This document shows positions 16,102-23,089 of a DNA stretch of 48,781 nucleotides, one piece after another. The DNA is taken from contig NZ_SMKK01000034.1 of NCBI RefSeq assembly GCF_004348425.1, positions 1 through 48,781 on the forward strand, in the 5' to 3' direction. Position 1 is the stretch's first letter, and each line of letters opens with the position of its first letter. A model generated the notes under the pieces. The model did not search any database. It saw nothing but the letters and a program-made list of their open reading frames with translations, and was not told the DNA's origin. A program made the position numbers and the translations under genes. The stretch is from Actinomadura sp. 7K507. GTDB lineage: Bacteria; Actinomycetota; Actinomycetes; Streptosporangiales; Streptosporangiaceae.

Positions 16102-16761
16102 GTGCCGAGAACCGCCGATCACGAGCAGCGCCGCCGCCAGATCGCCGTGGCCGTCTGCGACCTCATCTCCGAGCACGGGCTCGACGCCGTCACCGTGGCC
16201 CGCACCGCAGGCGCCGCGGGCATCTCCGTCGGCCTGGTGCAGCACTACTTCCGCACCAAGGACGAGATGCTCCTGCACGCGTTCAACCACGTCAGCGCGT
16301 CGATCCGGGGCCGGATCGACGAACGCATCCAGGCCGGGATCGAGCACCGGCAGCCCATCTCATGGGTTCTGTCCGAGGCGCTGGCCGAGTTCCTCCCCCT
16401 GGACGAGAAGCGCCGCGCCGAGTTCCGCGTCGCCAAGGCGTTCGCCGGCCGCGCCCTCGACGCCCCGGCCCTGGCCGAGATCGACATGGCGACCTCCAGC
16501 ACGCTGCTCGACGATCTCGCGAGGGCCGTCCACAACGGCAAGGAATGCGGGGAGGTCGAGCCGGACCTGGACCCCCGCCCCGCCGCCGTCCGCCTCGCCG
16601 CCGTGACGGAGGGGCTGGCGATGCAGGCCTACCGCGACCCGGCCGAGCTGAACGACGTCGCCCCTGCGATCATCGAAACCGAACTCGCCGCCGTCTTCAC
16701 CGGCGAATGCCGCCAGTACACCGCGTCCCCGGCATCCCAGGGCGATGACCTGGGCGTTTAG
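16102..16761 (+). CDS. TetR family transcriptional regulator
   Basis: 219 aa from the GTG at 16102 (VPRTADHEQRRRQIAVAVCD); the open frame extends further upstream but only through the operator region and the opposite gene. HTH at about residues 10-55 (ISEHGLDAVTVARTAGAAGISVGLVQHYFRTKDEMLLHAF) of the BetI-like type, and a C-terminal TetR_C domain. There is no Shine-Dalgarno sequence and little room for a leader, so it may be translated from a short leader or leaderless. It likely represses the divergent serine hydrolase. Confidence 0.87.
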   Translation: MPRTADHEQRRRQIAVAVCDLISEHGLDAVTVARTAGAAGISVGLVQHYFRTKDEMLLHAFNHVSASIRGRIDERIQAGIEHRQPISWVLSEALAEFLPLDEKRRAEFRVAKAFAGRALDAPALAEIDMATSSTLLDDLARAVHNGKECGEVEPDLDPRPAAVRLAAVTEGLAMQAYRDPAELNDVAPAIIETELAAVFTGECRQYTASPASQGDDLGV

Positions 16762-16851
16762 TCGTTTTCTTTGACCTTGAGGGTGTTTTGTCGTCAGATG
16801 CCTAGGGCATGGTGACGGCCGTTGGCTGATGTGCACGACGGGGGAGGAAGT

Positions 16852-17094
16852 ATGAAGAGGGTCATGACCGGGGTACTGGTCGCCGCGGCCGTCGGCGTCA
16901 CCGGTGTGGGCGGTGCGACCGCCGCGCAGTCGTCGCCCCACGAGCCCGCACGCCAGGACTGCCGCACGTATTCGAGCGTCAAGGAGTGCGGCCAGCCCAA
17001 GCTGAACGAGAAGCAGCAGCAGTGCGTGACCGCCGCGACCCAGCAGGGCATGACCGAACGCCGAGCCACGGTGGAGTGCCGAGCCTTCGCCTAA
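16852..17094 (+). CDS. Small secreted Cys-containing protein
   Basis: 80 aa. ATG 16852 has GGAGGAAG just upstream. Signal peptide at residues 1-25 (MKRVMTGVLVAAAVGVTGVGG...ATAA). The mature part of about 55 residues has four Cys (in DCRTYSSVKECGQ, QQCVT and VECRAF), which could make two disulfides. I do not recognise the family. It stands alone between the TetR gene and a terminator. Confidence 0.7.
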   Translation: MKRVMTGVLVAAAVGVTGVGGATAAQSSPHEPARQDCRTYSSVKECGQPKLNEKQQQCVTAATQQGMTERRATVECRAFA

Positions 17095-17111
17095 CCCGCC
17101 GCACGCACAAG

Positions 17112-17139
17112 AAGGGGCCCGTCTCCCGGCGGGCCCTTT
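17112..17139. terminator. Bidirectional terminator hairpin
   Basis: AAGGGGCCCG (17112-17121) pairs with CGGGCCCTTT (17130-17139), one wobble, 8-nt loop, between two convergent genes. Confidence 0.7.
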
Positions 17140-17158
17140 CGCGCCATCTGAAGGCTGA

Positions 17159-17953
17159 TCACCGCGACTCTTGGGCCGCCTCCACCGCCTCCCGGACGTC
17201 CGGGTCCGGGTCGCCGGCGAGACCGTCCAGCAGCTCGGTGACCCCGGGGGTGGTCCAGCGAGCGACCGCCCACACCAGGTCCTCCCGGACGCCGGGGTCG
17301 GGGTGGGCGGCAAGGCGGATCAGCTGGTCGAGCGGGCCCCGCCGGCGCATGCCGAACCAGTGCAGTGCCTCCCGCAGCACGGCCGGGTCTCCCGGGTCGC
17401 CGGCCGCCGTCACGCTGGCGAGCAGCACTCTGGCGGGCGGCGGCGGACCGTCCTGCGGATGCGGCAGCCGCTCGCGCAGGCGCCGGGACCCGTACTCTCC
17501 GCGTACCCGGCATCCGAAGCAGGTGCAGGGACGGCGACCATGCGCGTCCGGCTTGTACCGCCAGCCCACGACCTGCGGCGCGGCGCGAATCCGGTGCACC
17601 TCACGCGGCCGGACCGCCCGGGGTACGAAGACCTCCCACCCGCGCGGGTCGTCCAGCGCGGCGATCCACCGGACCGCCTCGGCCGCGGCGACGGTGGAGC
17701 GCGTCCGGTCCCCGTAGTGCCCGACCAGCACCTGCTCGTCGTCGTCCAGCCGCAGGTGGACGGCCACGAGCCTGCCCCGGCCGCCGAAACGGGCCAGTTC
17801 ACGCAGCCACTGGTGGGTGAGGGTGTACGACCGCAACACCGGGAAGCAGTACACCCCGCGCTCGCCGTCCGGCCCGTGGTCGGCGGCCCGGATCCCGGAC
17901 CGTCGGATGCGCGGCGCGTTCGCGGCCGACGTCAAATGCACGAACATCGCCAT
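17159..17953 (-). CDS. Putative ADP-ribosyltransferase-like / HEAT repeat protein
   Basis: 264 aa. The C-terminal part (about 165-264) has HEAT-like helices (LIRLAAHPDPGVREDLVWAVARW, LLDGLAGDPDPDVREAVEAA). The N-terminal part (1-125) begins MFVHLTSAANAPRIRRSGI, continues with GVYCFP and a LVAVHLRLDDDEQVLVG strand, and ends with WEVFVPRAVRPREVHRIR. That order (H-x-T, a Gly-x-Tyr strand, and a Glu in an E-V-x-V-P-x-x-[IV]-x-P turn) is what ADP-ribosyltransferase folds show. Between the two is a Cys pair, PCTCFGCRVRGEYG, probably a metal site. The start may be ATG 17953 or 17947; neither has a good Shine-Dalgarno sequence. The HEAT part is moderately sure; the ART reading is my inference. Confidence 0.7.
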   Translation of the reverse strand: MAMFVHLTSAANAPRIRRSGIRAADHGPDGERGVYCFPVLRSYTLTHQWLRELARFGGRGRLVAVHLRLDDDEQVLVGHYGDRTRSTVAAAEAVRWIAALDDPRGWEVFVPRAVRPREVHRIRAAPQVVGWRYKPDAHGRRPCTCFGCRVRGEYGSRRLRERLPHPQDGPPPPARVLLASVTAAGDPGDPAVLREALHWFGMRRRGPLDQLIRLAAHPDPGVREDLVWAVARWTTPGVTELLDGLAGDPDPDVREAVEAAQESR

Positions 17954-17968
17954 GAACCGGCATGTTAG

Positions 17969-18292
17969 GTGAGGAAACTGCCGGACAAGGTCGCCCGGTG
18001 GAACCGGGCCGGCCCGATCTTCGCCGCACACGGCGTCCGATGGGGCCCGGCGGCGTGGGCTGCGGCGGTACGACTGGAGCTCGCACCGAGCGACGCCGAG
18101 GACGACCTGACCGCCCTGCCGACCCAGGGGCTGGCGACCACTGCCCCCAGCCACCGCCGCGACCCCGTCTGGGGCCGCACGGCACTGGCCGCGCTGCGCG
18201 GGGCCAGCCTGTCCGCGCGCCGCCTCGGCCACCCGGTCTCGGCCCGGACGATCGCGGCTATTCGGCGAAGCCGGCACCTGATAGCATCTGAT
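17969..18292 (+). pseudogene. Gene remnant of unknown family upstream of higB
   Basis: Between the HEAT gene and the toxin, the frame beginning GTG 17969 has strongly G/C-biased third positions up to about 18280, then the bias stops where AT-richer DNA with the toxin promoter begins. The frame runs on without a stop into the toxin gene. It encodes about 100 residues (RKLPDKVARWNRAG...LAALRGASLSARRLG...) that I do not recognise. I read it as a remnant of a coding sequence interrupted at its 3' side by the toxin-antitoxin module. It could also be a real gene fused to the toxin frame. Confidence 0.4.
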
Positions 18293-18310
18293 GAATATAG
18301 CGTAGCTGCT

Positions 18311-18676
18311 ATGGACGACACCTATGTGATCGAAGTAGAGCCCGAGGTACGAGCTTGGCTGGACGCGCTGTCCCTGGGGGAGTATCGACATGTGATGTTC
18401 TATGCCGACTTACTGGCTGGCAATGCGACGACACTGGGCGAGCCGTACTCTCGTCACCTTGGTGAAGGCGTGCGGGAGTTGCGTTTCTACATGGGTAGGC
18501 AGGCGACTCGCATCACATACTGGCTGGCGCCCGGACGACGTGTGGTGCTCCTGACCGTGTTCTGCAAGACCCGTCCAGTGGAGACCGCGGAGGTCGACAG
18601 GGCAAAGCGAGCGAAAAAGGTCTGTGAGGCAGAGCACGGCATGGCGGGCGAGATCTACGATCGCAGAGATCAGTGA
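18311..18676 (+). CDS. HigB/RelE-type toxin (Gp49-like)
   Basis: 121 aa mRNA interferase-type toxin. The core EVEPEVRAWLDAL ... LGEPYSRHLGEGVRELRFYMGRQATRITYWLAPGRRVVLLTVFCKTR follows the HigB/phage Gp49 pattern, with basic residues (Arg/Lys) in the strands that usually form the active site. I start at ATG 18311, although the frame is open further upstream. The upstream 30 bp are AT-rich (TGATAGCATCTGATGAATATAGC) and probably hold the promoter. The antitoxin start overlaps or nearly touches the stop, giving the toxin-first order of HigBA modules. Confidence 0.85.
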   Translation: MDDTYVIEVEPEVRAWLDALSLGEYRHVMFYADLLAGNATTLGEPYSRHLGEGVRELRFYMGRQATRITYWLAPGRRVVLLTVFCKTRPVETAEVDRAKRAKKVCEAEHGMAGEIYDRRDQ

Positions 18677-18693
18677 GACTGCGGGAGCTGGGT

Positions 18694-18975
18694 ATGAGCG
18701 ACGAGCACTCCAAGTTGGTGATTACCGATGAGGATCGGCAAAGCGAGGAGTACCAGGCGGCCCGCTATGCCTATGAACTGGGCAAGGCGGTGCGAGAGCG
18801 GCGCTTGGAGCTTGGGCTGACTCAGGTCGAGTTGGCGCGCCGGAGCGGTATGACGCAGTCTCAGCTGTCCCGGCTCGAAGCGGGTGGTACGGAACCGACC
18901 ATCCGGGTTCTCGACCGGCTGGCGCACGCCTTGGACGCGACTCTCGAAGTGGCCTTCGTCCCGCACGCGGCCTGA
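18694..18975 (+). CDS. HigA-type XRE antitoxin
   Basis: 93 aa from ATG 18694 (GGGAG at 18683-18687); a GTG at 18673 overlapping the toxin stop would add 7 residues. XRE helix-turn-helix at about residues 29-83: GKAVRERRLELGLTQVELARRSGMTQSQLSRLEAG...PTIRVLDRLAHAL. It should neutralise the upstream toxin and repress the module's promoter. Confidence 0.88.
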   Translation: MSDEHSKLVITDEDRQSEEYQAARYAYELGKAVRERRLELGLTQVELARRSGMTQSQLSRLEAGGTEPTIRVLDRLAHALDATLEVAFVPHAA

Positions 18976-19307
18976 CGCATGACATGACCGGACGTCGGCT
19001 TGGCGGGTGGACGGGTCCATGCGGTGTTTGAGGAGGCCGTCCGGAAGCGGGGCGGGCCGGTAGAGCTTGGCCTACGGGGCCGTTTCGGCGGGTGAAGTCG
19101 CTGGTTGTAGGCGTTTTTCTTGATCATCTACAGGTTTGGCGGCATGAATGCTAGCGTGGCGCCCTTGCAGCCGGCCACATGCTGGGTGTGCGCAGGGTCG
19201 AAGCCGCATGAAGGCTCCCAGAACAAGTGCGCGGCAGGCCCTGGCGGATGACTGTGGACTTTTCGTCCTCCCATGTGCAGAACAGCCACCAGGTGGAGGG
19301 ACAGCCA
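18976..19307. other. Gap between higA and the WXG cassette
   Basis: This 332-nt stretch contains the gene fragment described at 19006-19069 and a lower-GC segment (19100-19150, TTTTTCTTGATCATC...GAATGCTAGCG) likely to include the promoter of the WXG cassette. No intact gene is seen. Confidence 0.5.
19006..19069 (-). pseudogene. Internally deleted fragment of the 22205-22555 gene family
   Basis: Bases 19006-19042 match 22211-22247 at 35 of 37 positions (the C-terminal DGLLKHRM.PST coding part), and 19043-19069 match the segment around 22399-22430 (LYRPAP coding part). The two pieces are 160 bp apart in the intact gene and directly joined here, so this is a copy with an internal deletion. Confidence 0.7.
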
Positions 19308-19589
19308 ATGGGTTTCGACGGTACGAAGTATTCCGACGGCGACTTCTCGGGCATCACCAGCAAGCTGGATGGCGCGTCGGGCAAGGTCGAGGACGGGCCT
19401 GACGCTCCCCCCGAGCCCGACGCGGGCGAGGTCACCGGTGAGGTGCTCAGCGCGCTCGGCCTGCTCTCGGGCGGGGCGGCGAAGGTCGCTGAGGGGCTGT
19501 CCGCGATGAGCAGCGCCGTCACCGACAACCGCAGGGTCTACATCACCAACGAGGACGGGGTGACGGCGGGCGTCAACCGCGCGGGCTGA
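19308..19589 (+). CDS. Small WXG-like cassette protein
   Basis: 93 aa from ATG 19308, with GGTGGAGGGA upstream (19292-19301). Acidic, Gly/Ser-rich start (MGFDGTKYSDGDFSGITSKLDGASGKVED) then a helical part (LSALGLLSGGAAKVAEGLSAMSSAVTDNR). The size, helical hairpin character and place directly before a longer secreted-type protein resemble the small WXG/ESX partner proteins in actinobacterial toxin cassettes. No WXG motif is visible, so the assignment is by context. Confidence 0.6.
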   Translation: MGFDGTKYSDGDFSGITSKLDGASGKVEDGPDAPPEPDAGEVTGEVLSALGLLSGGAAKVAEGLSAMSSAVTDNRRVYITNEDGVTAGVNRAG

Positions 19590-19623
19590 GACCACGCCGC
19601 ACCAGCGCTGGATGGAGGTTCCG

Positions 19624-20814
19624 GTGACTCTGCAGACCAAAGTCGAAGGCGACCCTGGCAGCATCCGCTCGACGGCCGAGTGGTTGGGGACGATGTCCGG
19701 CCGCCTGGACGAGGGCGCTCGGCTGACCCATCAGGCGGGGACGGGGTCCAAGGGCGGCTGGGACGGTCCGGCCTCCGAAGGGTTCCGGTCGACCGTCGAA
19801 GGCGTCAGGCCCCGGATCGCCGCGATCGCCGATGAGTACGACGACGTCAAGGGCAAGCTGAACGCGCATGCCGACGCCCTGTCCTCGGTGAAGAAGGACA
19901 TGGAGCGGGCGAAGACGATCGCGACGGACGCCGGTTTGACCGTGACCGGCGATACGATCCACCCGCCCAAGAAGCCGCCCTCTCCCGAGCCCCTGGGTGA
20001 CAACCCCTCACGGTCGGAGCGCACGGCGCACAGGGAAGCCGAGGCCGCGGTCACGGAGTACAACGACCAGGAGAAGGCCTACAAAGACGCCGCCGAGATC
20101 GTCCGGGCCGCGCGTGAGGAAGAGGACAAGGCCATTGAGAACTTGAAAAGGTTCCTCAACGTCCTGTCCAGGAACGACACCATCTTCACCGGTGACCTGA
20201 CCTCCGGCCTGGCCGGTGCGGGGTTCGCCGCGTACGCCAACGGGGCCGGCAGGAAAGAGAGCAAGTTCCGCGGCCTGCAGAACAAGTACGAGACGAAGGC
20301 GGCCACCGCGCGCGCCAAGTACGACGCGTTGCGGAATCAGCGCATTAACCGGTTCCGGTTCGTCAAGAGGCTCACGAACTCGATCCGGCAGGGCAGCGCA
20401 TTGGCCTCCGCGCAGACCGCCGCGCAGAGGGCCGCCGGCCACGGGGCCACGGCCAACAACTATGCGGCCAAGGCCAGCAAGTTTGCCAAGGTCGGCAAGG
20501 CCGTTCCGTTCGTCGGGGCGGGAATCGCGGTCCTGGGCGGCATCAACGACTACACCTCCGGCCGGGAAAGCGCCGCGCAGGCGGCGACGTCCACCGGGGG
20601 CGGGATCCTCGCGGGCGCCGCGACGGGCGCCGTGATCGGTACGGCGATCCCCGTCCCCGTGGTGGGCACCGCGGTGGGCGCGATCGTCGGTGCCGGCGTG
20701 GGCCTCGGCGCCAGCATGGCGATCGACGCCAACTGGGACTCGATCAGCTCGGGCGCGGAAGCCGTCGCGGACGGGGCCAAGGACGTGGTCAGCTCGCTCA
20801 ACCCATTCGACTGA
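19624..20814 (+). CDS. WXG-type putative secreted effector with glycine-zipper C-terminus
   Basis: 396 aa from GTG 19624 (TGGAGGTT just upstream; an ATG at 19612 is less well placed). N-terminal domain (1-105): IRSTAEWLGTMSGRLDEGA...GGWDGPASEGFRSTV, the helix-turn(W-x-G-like GGWDG)-helix pattern of type VII secretion substrates. Middle (about 115-265): Pro-rich linker then charged coiled coil (REAEAAVTEYNDQEKAYKDAAEIVRAAREEEDKAI). C-terminal 120 residues: AVPFVGAGIAVLGGIND and a long Gly/Ala/Val zipper (AGAATGAVIGTAIPVPVVGTAVGAIVGAG), as in membrane-inserting toxins. It has no enzyme motif. A pore-forming role is inference. Confidence 0.7.
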   Translation: MTLQTKVEGDPGSIRSTAEWLGTMSGRLDEGARLTHQAGTGSKGGWDGPASEGFRSTVEGVRPRIAAIADEYDDVKGKLNAHADALSSVKKDMERAKTIATDAGLTVTGDTIHPPKKPPSPEPLGDNPSRSERTAHREAEAAVTEYNDQEKAYKDAAEIVRAAREEEDKAIENLKRFLNVLSRNDTIFTGDLTSGLAGAGFAAYANGAGRKESKFRGLQNKYETKAATARAKYDALRNQRINRFRFVKRLTNSIRQGSALASAQTAAQRAAGHGATANNYAAKASKFAKVGKAVPFVGAGIAVLGGINDYTSGRESAAQAATSTGGGILAGAATGAVIGTAIPVPVVGTAVGAIVGAGVGLGASMAIDANWDSISSGAEAVADGAKDVVSSLNPFD

Positions 20815-20825
20815 GGCGGTGACGG

Positions 20826-21263
20826 ATGCCTGCGGACAAGCCGGACGAGAAAGACCGTGCCTACGGCGACCAGGGCTGGTTCGAGTCGGATGCCGAGGTC
20901 GCCCCCGAGGTGATCACTGGCGGGTCGGACGAGCAGGTCCTGGGCGAGACGGCCTTCGTGCCCACGGAGGTCGAGCTGTCGCCGGGGGACGAGAACGCCA
21001 TGGTCAAGCTGGTGAACACGGTCGATGGCGAGCTGGCGACCTTGGCGTATTCGTCGCTGGAGGACTTGGTACGTTGCTGCGGCGAGAAGCAGCCGTGGGT
21101 CGCGTTCCGGACCGAGAACATCGACGAGCTGCCCGGTGTCGCCGGAGCCGACGTTCTGCTATGGAACGAGGAACTGCCCATGGAGCTACGCCGAGACACC
21201 GGCAACGGTGACGCGAGCTCCGACTCCGACCAGGGACGGGACGCGCCACGCCGGGAGCCATGA
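20826..21263 (+). CDS. SAV_915/SseB-like protein
   Basis: 145 aa. The central part (about 40-118: AFVPTEVELSPGDENAMVKLVNTVDGELATLAYSSLEDLVRCCGEKQPWVAF...DVLLWNEELP) matches the SAV_915 family pattern, related to the SseB N-terminal domain, often encoded next to WXG-type proteins in actinomycetes. Flanks are acidic and low complexity. It lies 11 nt behind the effector gene and overlaps the following membrane protein start (ATGA at 21260-21263). An immunity or chaperone role is inferred from position. Confidence 0.65.
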   Translation: MPADKPDEKDRAYGDQGWFESDAEVAPEVITGGSDEQVLGETAFVPTEVELSPGDENAMVKLVNTVDGELATLAYSSLEDLVRCCGEKQPWVAFRTENIDELPGVAGADVLLWNEELPMELRRDTGNGDASSDSDQGRDAPRREP

Positions 21264-22186
21264 GGAATCGCGAACCACCACCGCCGGACTCACCGGCCGC
21301 TCCACCCACCCCGGGGGAGCCGACCGGCAATATCGCGCCGATCCCTCCGGTCGGGCATGGTCCGGCGCTGGCTTGGCACAACCCGCGCTGGTGGAAGGAC
21401 GGCTTCCGGCCCGCCATCACTTACGTCTTCACCGTCCTGGTCCTCTTCCTGACCGTGAAGGAGCAGGGCATCGGCTGGATGGGGACGTTCTGGTGGTGGC
21501 TGCTACTGGGTGGGATCTCGCTGCTGAGCGTCCCCTACTTCCGTGGCCGTCCGCTCGCCGCCGGGGCCGACTGGTTCCGCCACGGCGGGACATGGGTGAA
21601 CACGACCGAGTTGGTGTCGATCCGGGCGGCGGCCTACTACGGCTTCAACAGCCTCAAACTTGAGGACGCCGACGGCCGCAGGATCTCGATACAGACCGGA
21701 ACGATCCAGCAGAACCGCCGCCTCTGGGAACTCGTCCACGACGGAATCGCGCAGTCGGCGCGCAACGGCCGGCTCGCCCTGGACAGGTTCACCCGCAGGA
21801 CGCTGGACCTGCCCGTCCTGCACACCGATCCGCCCAAGCCGCCCGCGCGGAGCGTGATCTGGGCGTTGTTGCCCTTTTTCAGCTTCGGGCTGTTCACCCC
21901 GTTCGCGGTCGGCCGCGCCGCCCGGCGCCTGCACTCCACAAGGCTCGCGCTGGGTTCCGTGGCGTACGCCGTCCCGATTCCGGCCTTCCTGGTCGCGGCG
22001 GTCCTCGTGCCGTCTTCGGGCGCGGCGATCGAATGGGCGACCGCGGGCCTGCTCATCGGCCTCCTCATCACGTGGCTGCCGGGCGGCGTCCACGCCTACC
22101 GCCTGTGCTGGCGCATCTTCGCCGCCCCCCGAGCCGAGAAGGCCCGCGAACAGATCCTGGCCCGCAGGACCACGACGGAGAACTAG
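21260..22186 (+). CDS. Membrane protein of the WXG cassette, candidate immunity protein
   Basis: 308 aa. Pro-rich N-terminus (1-40), two transmembrane helices near 53-73 and 78-97, a soluble part of about 110 residues (FRGRPLAAGADWFRHGGTWVNTTELVSIRAAAYYGFNSLKLEDADGRRISIQTG, a PH-like beta-rich stretch), then three more helices near 205-230, 240-262 and 265-285. Coupled to the SseB-like gene by a 4-nt overlap. I do not recognise a named family; a membrane immunity protein to a pore-forming effector is a reasonable guess from context. Confidence 0.65.
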   Translation: MRNREPPPPDSPAAPPTPGEPTGNIAPIPPVGHGPALAWHNPRWWKDGFRPAITYVFTVLVLFLTVKEQGIGWMGTFWWWLLLGGISLLSVPYFRGRPLAAGADWFRHGGTWVNTTELVSIRAAAYYGFNSLKLEDADGRRISIQTGTIQQNRRLWELVHDGIAQSARNGRLALDRFTRRTLDLPVLHTDPPKPPARSVIWALLPFFSFGLFTPFAVGRAARRLHSTRLALGSVAYAVPIPAFLVAAVLVPSSGAAIEWATAGLLIGLLITWLPGGVHAYRLCWRIFAAPRAEKAREQILARRTTTEN

Positions 22187-22204
22187 CCGCACCATCGCGC
22201 CGTT

Positions 22205-22555
22205 TCACCAGGTGGACGGGTACATGCGGTGCTTGAGGAGGCCGTCCACCACTTCCGCTGCGGCCTTCGCGTCGCCGCAGGGGGAGAGGTATCCGCGACG
22301 TCCGCGCCGAGCCTCGTGGTAGCCCCAGGTGCCGCCTGGCGTGGCGAGGACGCTCACCACGATCCCGATCTCCTCGGTCCCGTTGGCGTAGACGCGTAGA
22401 AGCGGGATCGGGGCGGGCCGGTAGAGCTTGACGAACCGCCAGCCCTGCGGCCGCAGCGCCACCGCCAGGGTGTCGAGGTACCGGATGGTGGTCTTTCGTC
22501 CCGTTCGCGTCCGCAGGAGCAGTATCGCGCGTTCCGCCCTCAGCACTTCGCCCAC
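22205..22555 (-). CDS. Conserved small protein of unknown function (WhiJ-type module)
   Basis: 116 aa if the GTG at 22555 is used (GGAGG 9 nt upstream); GTG 22546 is an alternative. It overlaps the end of the ATPase gene. The C-terminal half has a distinctive signature, GGTWGYHEARRGRRGYLSP then CGDAKAAAEVVDGLLKHRMYPSTW. A homologue is encoded at 47716-48102 and a deleted copy lies at 19006-19069. No known fold or active site is apparent; the conserved Cys, His and Arg run may bind something. Function unknown. Confidence 0.7.
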   Translation of the reverse strand: MGEVLRAERAILLLRTRTGRKTTIRYLDTLAVALRPQGWRFVKLYRPAPIPLLRVYANGTEEIGIVVSVLATPGGTWGYHEARRGRRGYLSPCGDAKAAAEVVDGLLKHRMYPSTW

Positions 22556-22929
22556 GTCAGCTTGCCTCCTTCCAGCAGCGGCCGCGTGCCCCACTCCACC
22601 GCGAGCTGCGACACCATGAGCAGCCCGCGCCCGGACGTGGCGGCGTGATCTTCCGGCTGGATCGCCGGCCGCCCCTCTCCGCCGTCCCACGCCTCGATCA
22701 CGGGACGGCCGTCGCGCTCGTCCCGCAGCACCCGGACGACGATCGGCCCGTCCCCGTGCACCAGGGAATTCGTGACGAGTTCGGAGACGACGACCCGCGC
22801 ATCCGAGTCGTCCGCGATCCCCCACTCCCGGAACCATTCCGCGACGAACCTCCGCGCCAGCGAGGGCGCCCGTTCGGACGGTTCGAGGACGATCGTCGGC
22901 ACCTCAGGCGCAACAGCTGTCGGAGGCAT
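22540..22929 (-). CDS. Anti-sigma-factor-like ATPase (HATPase_c_2 / RsbW-like)
   Basis: 129 aa from ATG 22929 (AAGGTGG upstream). GHKL ATPase motifs: N box VVVSELVTNSLVHGDG (about 53-68), G1 AWDGGEGRP (about 84-92), G2 SGRGLLMVSQLAVEWG (about 104-119). It lacks the sensor of histidine kinases, as in RsbW/SpoIIAB-type regulators and the ATPase genes (SCO4544 type) that accompany WhiJ-like XRE/DUF397 pairs in Streptomyces. Divergent from the XRE gene. Target sigma or anti-sigma partner unknown. Confidence 0.85.
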   Translation of the reverse strand: MPPTAVAPEVPTIVLEPSERAPSLARRFVAEWFREWGIADDSDARVVVSELVTNSLVHGDGPIVVRVLRDERDGRPVIEAWDGGEGRPAIQPEDHAATSGRGLLMVSQLAVEWGTRPLLEGGKLTWAKC

Positions 22930-23089
22930 CGGGCACCACCTTTGGTCGAGTTCTGCATTCCCAGCGACAGTCAGCCACATTCGAAGTACTCTGCGTCACA
23001 AACCGCAGGCCATGCGAGGCAAGTCAGGTTCCGTGCGTCCGCGCCGCTTGGGTGTTGGTTGGGCGCCCTTTACGAGGGAGGATGAGGAC

